Part shown: positions 12,045-21,562 of the stretch, piece by piece
Layout of the letters: each line of letters begins with the position of its first letter
Numbering within the stretch: the stretch's first letter is position 1
NCBI GenBank assembly: GCA_910589415.1
Contig: OU342637.1
Span: forward strand, 41,136,162 to 41,200,161
Length of the DNA stretch: 64,000 bases
Origin: Malachius bipustulatus
Taxonomy: Eukaryota; Arthropoda; Insecta; Coleoptera; Melyridae
Reading direction: 5' to 3'
Made by a program: the position numbers and the translations under genes
The notes under the pieces: generated by a model
What the model was told of the DNA's origin: nothing
Seen by the model: only the letters and a program-made list of their open reading frames with translations
Database searches by the model: none

Positions 12045-12300
12045 CAGGGCATGTCGCGAAAACCTTAGATCATTCATACATAGAAAAAGGGTTGGACTAA
12101 AAGTCTGAAAATTTGTACATTTTATGATTTCAATTTCAACGAACTGAACTAAAAAACTGAGCTAAAATATTTACAACTTCATACCACTTCCGGTTATACC
12201 GGAAGCAGCCATCAACTTTCATATTTTAAATGGGACACTCTGCATATGATTATATTTTCAGAAAATTTTGGAAAATTTAATAAGAATGGTTTCTACACGA
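12045..12300 (+). repeat. CAGGG-ended single-arm repeat, copy 1
   Basis: It starts TACAGGGCATGTCGCGAAAA and shares most of its sequence with 12413-12670 (CTTAGG.CATTCATA, then a TTCCGGTTATACCGG palindrome, then CAACTTTCA). It begins only about 60 bp upstream of the HERC2 acceptor at 11984. No inverted partner arm is seen. Confidence 0.6.
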
Positions 12301-12412
12301 GGACAAAACCACTTTAGGAAAATCACCCAAACTCATCAAATTAAATGCCCACCGATCCTGGCTCCCAGATAATGAAAAAGTGGTTTTCCAACATTCACTT
12401 GTCCACGATATA

Positions 12413-12670
12413 CAGGGTGAGGCGCGAGAACCTTAGGGCATTCATAAATGGAAAAATAATTAGAATACTAAAATAATTAAATCTGAAAATTTCATCATTT
12501 TTGTTTTCAATAATTGTCTACAAACTGAACTGAAATATTTACAGCCCTATACCAGTTCCGGTTATACCAGCAGCAGCCGTCAACTTTCAAATTTTAAATA
12601 TAACATCCTGTATATTATTATATTTTCAGATTGTCTGAGAAAATTCACTATGAATGGTTTTTAAAGTTGA
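12413..12670 (+). repeat. CAGGGTG-ended single-arm repeat, copy 2
   Basis: Direct repeat of 12045-12300 at a spacing of 368 bp, starting TACAGGGTGAGGCGCGAGAA. Downstream sequence to about 12760 (ATGAAAATCGTCATTTTTCC, AAAGCAGCTTACATTGAAAA) is shared with the arms of the foldback at 49641-50489, so both belong to one wider family. Confidence 0.6.
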
Positions 12671-12929
12671 AAGTTGAGTTATAAACAAATGAAAATCGTC
12701 ATTTTTCCATTTTCAAAGCAGCTTACATTGAAAACATTAGCTGTTAACTTTTTAGGGCCAGGGTCAGCAGAAGAAATAAAAAAATATTCTTAATTGAATT
12801 AACCCGATTGTGCAAAACTGGTTGCATATTTCTCTTAGAATAAAGTGCAATTAATGATTAAATAACATTAGATTCAAAACTACATGAAAATTTGATCATT
12901 GTGTAAGCGCTAAAAATAGATCAACCGGA

Positions 12930-13095
12930 TGGCTGGGTTCATTGACCGACGTGAACGCTCGTAGGCAGGCAGGGACTTCCCGCGGTACCAGCTGGCCGAG
13001 GTGGGGAACGTCGCTTGCTGCGAACAGTCAATCACGGAGGAAACGACCTGGCACTCTGATCTAGCTCACGCCGGAGGACGGATCATTTTCTATTC
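12930..13095. other. GC-rich island, unexplained
   Basis: About 165 bp much richer in GC than its surroundings (GACCGACGTGAACGCTCG...GCCGGAGGACGG). A 62-codon plus-strand frame crosses it (13001-13189) but has no recognisable domain. It could be a piece of a retroelement LTR or leader. Confidence 0.35.
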
Positions 13096-13306
13096 ACTTT
13101 ATTTACGCTTGTTCATTTTTCCCTTAATATACGTCTACGTGAAAATACGTTCACATTTTCATTTGTGCCTTTTTGTGCCTTTTAATTGAATTCCCCAAAA
13201 AATAACTTGAATATTATACTCTAACTTAATATTATAAAATTAAGCATTGATAACTAGATTATAAGATAAAAGATAAGAGCTAATCTAAATTATTATAAGA
13301 CCTATA

Positions 13307-13842
13307 CAGGGTGTTAGTTAAGTACGGGGCCAAACTCCAAGGGGTGCTTCCTTGAGTGATTTTAAGAAGAAAAGTTCAAATAAACATGGGTCCGAAAATG
13401 CATATTTTTCAAGATACAGGGTGTCAAACTTTTTTTTTTCTCGAAAGCACAGCAAGATATGAAAAAACTCAAGAGATAAAATAGTTGTATTTCTAGTTGC
13501 TTAATTCGAAAAAAATACAAAATTAAAAAAAAGTCAGTGGCGCCCAATTTTTTAATCAAAAATATTAGTTAGACTGTCTTCCGGGACGCCACTGGAATTA
13601 ATAATTTTAATCTAATTGGGGCTAAATTACCCTCTTGTTATTACAAACAGAACTGCCAAATTTCAACAAAATTGATTGAAAGAGTTTAGATATTCACAAA
13701 CATTCGAATTTTTTTTTTAAGTTTGACACCTGTATCTTGAAAAATATGCATTTTGGGACCCATGTTTATTTGAACTTTTCTTCTTAAAATCATTCAAGGA
13801 AGCACCCCTTGGAGTTTGGCCCCGTACTTAACTAACACCCTG
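13307..13842. mobile_element. Foldback MITE, CAGGGTG ends
   Basis: Inverted arms of about 130 bp: CAGGGTGTTAGTTAAGTACG on the left and its complement on the right, with TA on both sides (13305-13306, 13843-13844). Inside, the arms carry a second CAGGGTGTCAAAC / GTTTGACACCTG pair at 13427 and 13722, so the arms contain an older end. The loop has a GCCACTGG motif also seen at 32440-32620. Confidence 0.8.
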
Positions 13843-15011
13843 TATGTATAAATATACAGGGTGTCCGGTAAGTACCTCCTAATCTCTCGGGAGCATACAG
13901 GGGAGGTCAAAATAAACCTAGTCTGTCATAAAAAAAACATTCCTAAAGTGTCCCTAAACGGAGATACAGAGCCCCAAAATGGTACCCTAATATTTACTTT
14001 TTTGGCTCTTAACTTTTGAACCGACCTGTATAATTTGATGAAATTTTAATTTTTTTATAGAGGCCATAAAAACTCATTAAGCCATATCAGAGTGGATGTT
14101 TGACGTCCTAAAGGAAGTCAGGAACGGACTTACCACCACACTCATTGTGTCAAACTTTTGACAGGTGTCATTTTACAGAGCTGGAAACTTATTTTTTAAA
14201 TACGCTGGTCATTCATCTTCACAAAAGGTACTCTTAATTTATTTCGATAAAACTAGCGGTTCTCAAGATAAATCGACTTTTATGCGAATTTTGATCAAGT
14301 TTCGTCGATAGCAATCCATTATGTAGGTAGGTTTATCAACAAGAACCTGATTTTTACCTGTTTGTATTTAGCATTAGTAACTTTTGAGTGTTTCGCATAC
14401 CTAAAAACCGATAAATTAAATTTATCAATAGATAATATATACAGGGTGCACCATGTATCCTTCTCTATATTGCTATCTCCTAACGCTAACAGATACAGGG
14501 TCGGTTAAACAAGTCCAAAGGAGCGCAATTTTGTGGCCATCTCGATTCCGTCGAGACATACAAGATATCTGTAACCGTTCCTGAAATATCCTGAAAAAAC
14601 TGAAAAATCGAGATTTCTTATTTTTGCCATATCTTTTTTATTATTGGAGATTAATGAATAATTTTTTTGTTGGCTACATAAGCCGTTAAGAGCTACCCAT
14701 CTGACATTTCAAAAATTTTCAAGGCCTACTAGATCCAAGAGTTTTCACAGTCAACTTTCGTTTTTCTTATGGCCGCCATATTGTTTTTTTATATTGTTCG
14801 ATATAAAAAAAATCATAAAAACTAAAAATTGTTAAACTTCAAAAAATAAATTTAAACAATTTACATTCTTATAAAGACAAATCAATAGCCTGTCGTATTG
14901 GAGTCGGGTTTTAACCCATCGTCCTGACAGTTGTCAAGTCTGGAGCGCCCGAGAACCCAAATAAAGAGTTTCAGACTCAGGCAGCAACACACATCCAACC
15001 AGACTACCAAA

Positions 15012-15056
15012 AGCACGGACGGCCGTTTCGGTCTCATTAGACCTCGTCAGCGTACT
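15012..15056 (-). ncRNA. Hammerhead ribozyme, inverted left unit
   Basis: On the minus strand: stem I AGTACG, core CTGACGA, stem II GGTCT/AGACC with loop AATG, core GAAA, short stem III closed by loop GGCC, cleavage triplet GTC, then stem I partner CGTGCT. All core bases are intact. It is antisense to TRAPPC2. Confidence 0.85.
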
Positions 15057-15304
15057 ATATTGGAGAGTCCGGAAGGATATGAATCGCTGCATGAATCGAA
15101 AACCCTATATGGAATCTCATTCAACCAACAAACGAAGAAAAAGAAGATAACCAATAACCAACAAACAAAAATTAAAATTATAATTATTGATAAAGATTTT
15201 CAGTTTTCACAATTTTATATTATAATTATTATTTAATAAAAGCAAAAATCTCACAATGAACTGTATGAAGTATATTGTTAATTATTGAAAGTCGAAAAAT
15301 GAAG

Positions 15305-15724
15305 ATGATGGGTAGTTACTACTTTGTGATTGTTGGTCACAAAGACAGGCCTCTGTTTGAGATGGAATTTACAAACAGCAAAGAACCCAAGAAAGAAGAT
15401 CACCGCCATCTGAATCAATTCATTGCCCATTCCGCCCTCGACCTGATAGACGAGCACAAGTGGAAGACTCACAACATGTACCTCAAATCTGTCGACAAGT
15501 TCAATCAGTGGTTTGTATCATCGTTTGTGAGCGCCAGCCTGATACGCTTCGTCATGGTACATGATAACCGGAACGATGACGGGGTCAAGAACTTTTTCTC
15601 CGAGATGTACGAGACTTACATTAAATATTCAATGAACCCCTTCTACGAGGAGGACACACCCATCAAATCAACTACTTTCGAGCGAAAAGCACAGGTGTTT
15701 GGCAAAAAGTTTCTAACCAGTTAA
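15305..15724 (+). CDS. TRAPPC2: TRAPPC2 (sedlin) homologue, intact and intronless
   Basis: 139 codons from ATG 15305 (in-frame ATGs also at 15299 and 15308), ending TAA 15722-15724. Human sedlin is 140 residues. It opens [20 protein letters not shown] (human [20 protein letters not shown]); [36 protein letters not shown] and [11 protein letters not shown] follow the family closely from end to end, with no stop or frameshift. Sedlin is the longin-fold subunit of TRAPP complexes, which act as tethering and GTPase-activating factors in ER-Golgi traffic. No introns, placement in a transposed cassette, and antisense orientation in a HERC2 intron all suggest a retrocopy. The intact frame is compatible with either a very recent copy or a working gene. 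I chose 15305 because it aligns best with the human start. Confidence 0.92.
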   Translation: MMGSYYFVIVGHKDRPLFEMEFTNSKEPKKEDHRHLNQFIAHSALDLIDEHKWKTHNMYLKSVDKFNQWFVSSFVSASLIRFVMVHDNRNDDGVKNFFSEMYETYIKYSMNPFYEEDTPIKSTTFERKAQVFGKKFLTS

Positions 15725-15953
15725 AAAATTTTGTATTCTTCTATTATAAGGCAGGTCTGTTATTATAAGGAATCTTCAAAATAATTCCAGTAGGAAATAT
15801 TCGAAGAGAAAACTTTTCTAAAGAGAAATGTAGTGATGTTTAAATATTATTTTTTTTTTTTTTATTAATTTTTTTTTTTACTATATTGAATGAGATTCCA
15901 TATAGGGTTTTCGATTCATGCAGCGATTCATATCCTTCCGGACTCTCCAATAT

Positions 15954-15998
15954 AGTACGCTGACGAGGTCTAATGAGACCGAAACGGCCGTCCGTGCT
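15954..15998 (+). ncRNA. Hammerhead ribozyme, right unit 1
   Basis: Plus strand, downstream of TRAPPC2. Stem I AGTACG pairs with CGTGCT (6 bp, one wobble). Core CTGACGA, 5-bp stem II, GAAA, minimal stem III, and GTC with predicted cleavage after 15992. This is the short-stem-III, type I layout known from metazoan hammerheads. Core intact. Confidence 0.88.
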
Positions 15999-16404
15999 TT
16001 TGGTAGTCTGGTTGGATGTGTGTTGCTGCCTGAGTCTGAAACTCTTTATTTGGGTTCTCGGGCGCTCCAGACTTGACAACTGTCAGGACGATGGGTTAAA
16101 ACCCGACTCCAATACGACAGGCTATTGATTTGTCTTTATACTCATTAAGACCTACCTACCTACGGTTTGTTGTGACTTTTGAGTATACTTCGGCTTTTTA
16201 ATATGCATATTTGATGTCAGTCTCGTAGCCCCTGGAGTGTCTGCAACCCATAATACACACTGGAGTTTTTGTTTTGCTGGGAGCCTGTTGTTTCTCTTGA
16301 TAGATGTCGCTCTGTCTCGAGGTCACTGGTAACCGGTTGAATGAGATTCCATATAGGGTTTTCGATTCATGCAGCGATTCATATCCTTCCGGACTCTCCA
16401 ATAT

Positions 16405-16449
16405 AGTACGCTGACGAGGTCTAATGAGACCGAAACGGCCGTCCGTGCT
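16405..16449 (+). ncRNA. Hammerhead ribozyme, right unit 2
   Basis: Same sequence as the motif at 15954, 451 bp downstream, core intact, predicted cleavage after 16443. Cleavage here and at 15992 would release a 451-nt monomer, the product expected of retrozyme-like repeats. Confidence 0.88.
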
Positions 16450-16855
16450 TTTGGTAGTCTGGTTGGATGTGTGTTGCTGCCTGAGTCTGAAACTCTTTAT
16501 TTGGGTTCTCGGGCGCTCCAGACTTGACAACTGTCAGGACGATGGGTTAAAACCCGACTCCAATACGACAGGCTATTGATTTGTCTTTATACTCATTAAG
16601 ACCTACCTACCTACGGTTTGTTGTGACTTTTGAGTATACTTCGGCTTTTTAATATGCATATTTGATGTCAGTCTCGTAGCCCCTGGAGTGTCTGCAACCC
16701 ATAATACACACTGGAGTTTTTGTTTTGCTGGGAGCCTGTTGTTTCTCTTGATAGATGTCGCTCTGTCTCGAGGTCACTGGTAACCGGTTGAATGAGATTC
16801 CATATAGGGTTTTCGATTCATGCAGCGATTCATATCCTTCCGGACTCTCCAATAT

Positions 16856-16900
16856 AGTACGCTGACAAGGTCTAATGAGACCGAAACGGCCGTCCGTGCT
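16856..16900 (+). ncRNA. Hammerhead ribozyme, right unit 3 (core mutated)
   Basis: Third tandem copy. All stems are kept but the core reads CTGACAA: position 16867 is A where the other copies have G. By standard numbering this is G8, a catalytic residue, so this copy is expected to be inactive or very slow. Confidence 0.85.
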
Positions 16901-18095
16901 TTTGGTAGTCTGGTTGGATGTGTGTTGCTGCCTGAGTCTGAAACTCTTTATTTGGGTTCTCGGGCGCTCCAGACTTGACAACTGTCAGGACGATGGGTTA
17001 AAACCCGACTCCAATACGACAGGCTATTGATTTGTCTTTATACTCATTAAGACCTACCTACCTACGGTTTGTTGTGACTTTTGAGTATACTTCGGCTTTT
17101 TAATATAATTTACATTCTTCTTTTTCTTTACAAAAAAGACACATTTTTGGACCGAATTTCATAGATAAATTAAAAAACCATAAGGCAAGCACTATTTCGG
17201 CGTATTTTACAAATGTTAACGTTTTTCTACGATTTTTTTTTAGATTTTTCTTTGAAAAAAGAAGAATAAAAAAATTTTAAATTTATTTTTTGAAGTTTAT
17301 TAATTTTTGGTTTCCATTATTTTTTTCTAATCGAACGACATAAAAAAATAATATGGCGGCCATAAGAAAAACGAAAGTTGACTGTGAAAACTCTTGGATC
17401 TAGTAGGCCTTGAAAATTTTTGAAATGTCAGATGGATAGCTCTTAACGGCTTATGTAAGCCTGCAAAAAACTATTTATTAATTTCCAATAATAAAAAAGA
17501 TATGACGAAAATAAGAAATCTCGATTTTTCAGTTTTTTCAGGATATTTCAGGAACGGTCACAGATATCTTGCATGTTTTGACGAATTCGAGATGACCACA
17601 AAACTGCGCATCTTTTCTCTAATTTAACCGACCCTGTATCTCTTAGCGTTCAGGAGATAGCAATATAGAGAAGGATACATGGTGCACCCTCTATAATATA
17701 GAATATAGAAATAAATTAAGAGCACCTTTTTTAAAGATAAAGTATTAGACTATTCAAAAAAATAGTTTTTAGCTCTGTAAAGTGACACCTGTCAAAATTT
17801 TGACTCAACGAGTATGATGGTAAGTCCGTTCCTGACTTCCCTGACGACGTCAAACATCGACTTTAATATGGCCTGATGGCTCTGTGTGGCCTCTATAAAG
17901 TGTTTAAATTCCATCCAATTTTACAGGTTGGTTCAAAAGTTAGAGCCAAAAAAGTAAATTGCGGGGCACCCTTTTAGGGCTCCATATCTCCGTTTGGGGA
18001 CACTTTAGGAAAATTTAATTTATGACAGACCAGGTTTTTTTTTGACCTCCCCTGTATGCTCCCGAGAGATTACGAGGTACTTACCGGACACCCTG

Positions 18096-18507
18096 TAGAG
18101 ATAGCTTTTTTATTCTTTAGTAGTTATGAATTAATTATTAGAACTAATTTTTAAAACAAGTTTGAATTTTTTTATTATGCTCGCAGTGATAGGTCAATTA
18201 GCACTTTCTTATGGCATGTCGATTTTTGTTAGTGTGACTGGAGCATGGGAAGTTTGAAACGCTAAGAAATTGAATCTAAACGTTAAAGATGAAAGGATCA
18301 ATGTTCGAAGTAAGATTAACGTTTTCTTTAATAGTAATAATAATAACTAAGTAACTCGCGCACTCGGAGCATGCTGCGGTAAACTTCACTTTTTAAGAGC
18401 GGTAAATTTTCTTACTGCAGTGTTGTAAATTCTTTTCTTCCAAAGATATGACCATTTTTGTAAAAAAAAAAGGTGGCAACACTGCACTGAACATGTGAAT
18501 AAGTTCG
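18096..18507. other. HERC2 intron, nothing recognised
   Basis: AT-rich sequence without ORF, repeat ends or other recognisable signal. The same holds for 18701-19040, where a 63-codon plus-strand frame shows no known domain. Confidence 0.4.
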
Positions 18508-18515
18508 GGTTAGAT

Positions 18516-18692
18516 CATAGAGATAGAAAAGAAAGGAGCCGCTATGATCACCTAATATTACATTAAAAAACGGCATCACTGAGTGGAGCTTAAAGGAGTA
18601 ACAATATGGCGACTCGACAGGGTCAGACTTAATTGCGGACCTGATCCCATCTGTGTCACGTCATGTCGTCTCCTCTCTATTCTATCTCTATG
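18516..18692. mobile_element. hAT-like MITE with 8-bp TSD
   Basis: 177 bp with terminal inverted repeats starting CATAGAGATAGAA and flanked by GGTTAGAT at 18508-18515 and 18693-18700. An 8-bp duplication fits the hAT superfamily. No coding capacity. Confidence 0.75.
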
Positions 18693-19044
18693 GGTTAGAT
18701 GGTATTGTTAGTATTTTCATTTCCATAGCAACGAAGGCATTTGAATATTTTATAATAATTATTCTAAGTTGAGTTTAGGCAGTTGCCAAACTTCAAATTT
18801 CGTTCAGATTTAGGTATGGTATCAATTTCCAACATTCTCAATTCCTCTGTAAAGAGGTTTTGTGGAAAAAAAAGTGATGAATTATATGGTATCCGTTCCA
18901 GGCATTACAGTAACCTGAATTTTTCATTAATTTTTATCACGTTTATTGAAAAAAATAGCTTTAAACTCGGATGAGGGAAACTCTGTAACTTGAAAACCAA
19001 CCGTTGGATTCATTTTTTTTGCAGAAAATCCTTAATTTTAATGG

Positions 19045-20192
19045 GCTTTATATCGCCCTGTATATATGTGGTCAGATACTCCACGCTGAGGGTAGATTCC
19101 ATCTCTCTCGAAGGCTAGGTACTTTAAAAATCGCCTTTGAACAGACTCAAGTGGGAACCTATGTACTTTGTATAAGGGACCGAAGATAAGCGAGCCATAC
19201 TCGAGCTTAGAGCGAACAAACGAGAAGTACAGAGTCTTTAAAGCACCCATGTTAAAGAAAGCTTTACAGTTTCTGACTATAAAGTCCAAGGACCTGGACG
19301 AACTCAATGTTGGACGCTTTGTTAATGTGACCTGACCTGACCTGACCTAGACGCACTCAATGTGTGGACGCTCTGTTAATGTGGGCATTGAAAGTGAGCT
19401 TGCTGTCAAAATGAACACCGAGATCCCTGATAGATGTACACCTGGATAGGAGTTCGGAGTCAATTTTGTAGTTGTATGTAATGAAATTATGCTTTCGGGT
19501 AAAAGTCATGACTCTACAGTTAGAAATATTTATCGACACATTATTTTTTGCACACCAGATCTGTCTGTAGAGTATCACAGTCGGAAAATGAAGTGACAGA
19601 AGAAAACAATTTCAAATCATCCGCATATAGCAGATGGGGACAACAAAGGACAGAAGAGACATCATTGATGAATGCCAAGAAGAGGAGTGGTCCGAGATTA
19701 GAGCCCTGGGGAACCCCCAAGGTAATAAGAGAGACGTCCGAGTCAAATCCTCCATAAGAAACATGCTGTATTCTGTCTTACAGATAAGATTTAAAAAAAG
19801 AAATGAGCTGATTACTGAAACCAAATGCAGAAAGCTTACCAATAAGAATTAAATGGTCCAGTTTGTCAAAGTTTTCGAAAAATCCGTATAGATAACATCC
19901 ACCTGTCCCTGTTGGTCCACACAGGTCGCAAGATAATCAGTAAAGGTAACTAAGTTAGAAATGATTGAACGTTTTGGCATGAAACCATGTTGCTTATCTA
20001 TTAACTGATTTCCGACTGAAGAATGCAAATAGTCATGCAGAAGCATTTCAAATATCTTTGCGAAATTCGGTAAAAGAGCTATTGGTCTGTAGTTGCTGAT
20101 GACAGAGGGATCTCCACTCTTCAAGACGGGACATACCTTCGACTTCTTCCATGAGACTGGAAAAGTTGCCGACCTAAGTGAGAGATTATATA
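19045..20192 (-). pseudogene. LINE reverse transcriptase, 3' part (split by pogo)
   Basis: Minus strand, in order from 20170: LRSATFPVSWKKSKVCPVLK, NYRPIALLPNFAKIFEMLL, KQHGFMPKRSI, a broken palm-A segment (VDVIYTDFSK), LGVPQGSNLGPLLFLAFIND, LLYADDLKLF, then RDLGVHFDSKLTFNAHI and SFVRSKLEYGSLIFGP. Several frameshifts. A ~50-bp local duplication with CCTGACCTGACC repeats lies at 19305-19385. The upstream half of the same copy is at 25824-27120. Confidence 0.8.
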
Positions 20193-20693
20193 CAGTACAA
20201 CCTCTTTAATCCAAACATCCAGTAATCGGGACACTCAATTCTCAGAGTCATAGTCCGGACGCACCTCGGTAATCCGAACAATGTAGCTGGGAACTAGTGA
20301 AATCACAAAATATGTGCGTATTTCAAGCGTGGAATATTAGAATATGTGTTAACATAACTAAACTCAATTCCTCTAGAGCACAGACTTGATGTAAAACAGG
20401 CATTCATGTTTTGTATTTTATACAGATTCAATAGCTGGATGTCCTCAAGCTCGAGATTTATTACCATTTATTACCCAAATTCGGGTGTATCGAAGAATAA
20501 CCAGCCCAACCACCCTAATAAATATCACATCAAAGGTTTTTGCTGCAAGAACTTCGTAACAAAGCACTCAAAACAGAAATAGGTGCTAAGAAACAAAGGA
20601 CCATCACGAATTATTTTCCTATACATAATTGTGATTTAGCATAATTTTTGTCATCTACTTATTCATGCAGACAAAATGAACATATTGTCTATA

Positions 20694-21558
20694 CAGGGTG
20701 GTCCAACTTAAAACGTCAGGACTTTACCAAATGATAGATAACGTTAAAATAATGTCAGTTTCCCTAATACACTAATAGCCGGGAAAGCTTCCTTTTCAAG
20801 ATACTTGGAAAGTTGAAGTCTTGGGAAAAAAAATAATGTTTTGTGAATATTGTCAAAACGGCTGCTTTAAAAGAATTGAAATTTGGCACGCAGAATGAGC
20901 TAAGTATCTTTCATGATTTACAGCCTATGGTGATAAATTGCAAAAACCAGCGGCGGAGATATGGGTGTGCCATCGCCCTTTTTCAAAAAAAAAAATTGAC
21001 GCCACTGACTTTATGGCAAATTTAGTAATACTATTCTATGCCCCCATGCTTTTTAGAACAAAAAAGTACTCTCTAATTTTGTTCACAAGGCGCACCGTTT
21101 TAGAGATACTTTAGGTTTTCTTAGGTAATATCCGTAGCCATTTTAAGAATAACAGACAAATTCTAATCAAATAACTTTTACTTAAATAATTAAATAACAG
21201 AAATAAACAACACCTAACTAATGTAACAATTGTCAGTAACCATAGAGTCAGTGGCGTCGATTTTTTTTTTTAAAGGGGCGATGGCACACCCATATCTCCG
21301 CCGCTGGTTTTCGCAATTTATCACCATAGGCCGTAAATCATGAAAGATACTTAGCTCATGCTGCGTGCCAAATTTCAATTTTTTTAAAGCAGCCGTTTTG
21401 ACAATATTCACAAAACATTATTTTTTTCCCAAAACTTCAACGCCCTTGTATCTTGAAAAGGAAGCTTTCCCGGCTATTAGTGTATTAGGGAAACTGGCAT
21501 TATTTTAACGTTATCTATCGTTTGGTAAAGTCCTGACGTTTTAAGTTGGACCACCCTG
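20694..21558. mobile_element. Foldback A in the pogo element
   Basis: Arms of more than 300 bp starting CAGGGTGGTCCAACTTAAAA, TA on both sides. Both arms contain matching pseudo-ORFs (20843-21025 and the inverse 21411-21214), as expected from an inverted repeat. The loop is 21000-21240. Confidence 0.85.
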
Positions 21559-21562
21559 TATA

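Larger units (their letters stand above)
14871..17106 (+). mobile_element. Hammerhead-ribozyme retro-cassette carrying TRAPPC2
   Basis: A 2,236-bp insertion with a 13-bp target duplication AATTTACATTCTT at 14858-14870 and 17107-17119. Order: an inverted partial hammerhead unit (14871-15123), a 770-bp insert with a complete TRAPPC2 ORF, then one partial and two full hammerhead units in direct tandem (period 451 bp). The inverted and direct units flank the insert at the same unit boundary (TTGAATGAGATTCC). Hammerhead motifs inside terminal repeats, in inverted and tandem arrangement, are known from Penelope-like elements and from retrozymes; no RT or GIY-YIG gene is present, so this copy would be non-autonomous. 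Confidence 0.85.
15893..17106 (+). repeat. 451-bp tandem units with hammerheads
   Basis: A partial unit and two full units in direct repeat, nearly identical. Each carries the hammerhead, a GACAGAGCGACATCTATC segment (minus-strand sense), a (TACC)n run and an inward-to-outward end ...CGGCTTTTTAATAT. The open frame in the inverse sense (starting MSSLERPRTQ) recurs in all copies but overlaps the ribozyme and is probably not a gene. Confidence 0.85.
13857..18095. mobile_element. Large foldback element hosting the TRAPPC2 cassette
   Basis: Inverted arms of about 1 kb (13857-14857 and 17120-18095) starting CAGGGTGTCCGGTAAGTACC, flanked by TA. Both arms contain an internal CAGGGTGCACCATGTATCC end (14451 left, complement near 17690 right). 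The loop between the arms was later hit by the hammerhead/TRAPPC2 cassette (14871-17106). The arms do not look protein coding. Confidence 0.85.

Noticed and set aside
13001..13189. 62-codon ORF over the GC-rich island
   Set aside because: No domain, no start context, and hydrophobic low-complexity tail.
14931..16981. Recurring ORF starting MSSLERPRTQ (four copies)
   Set aside because: It lies on the strand opposite the ribozyme and overlaps it completely; conservation is explained by the recent tandem/inverted repeats, and C-terminal ends differ by copy.
20843..21411. Two similar 60-65-codon ORFs (NIVKTAALK...)
   Set aside because: They are the two arms of foldback A read in opposite directions, not paralogous genes. 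The same applies to 54015-54230 and 54470-54715.
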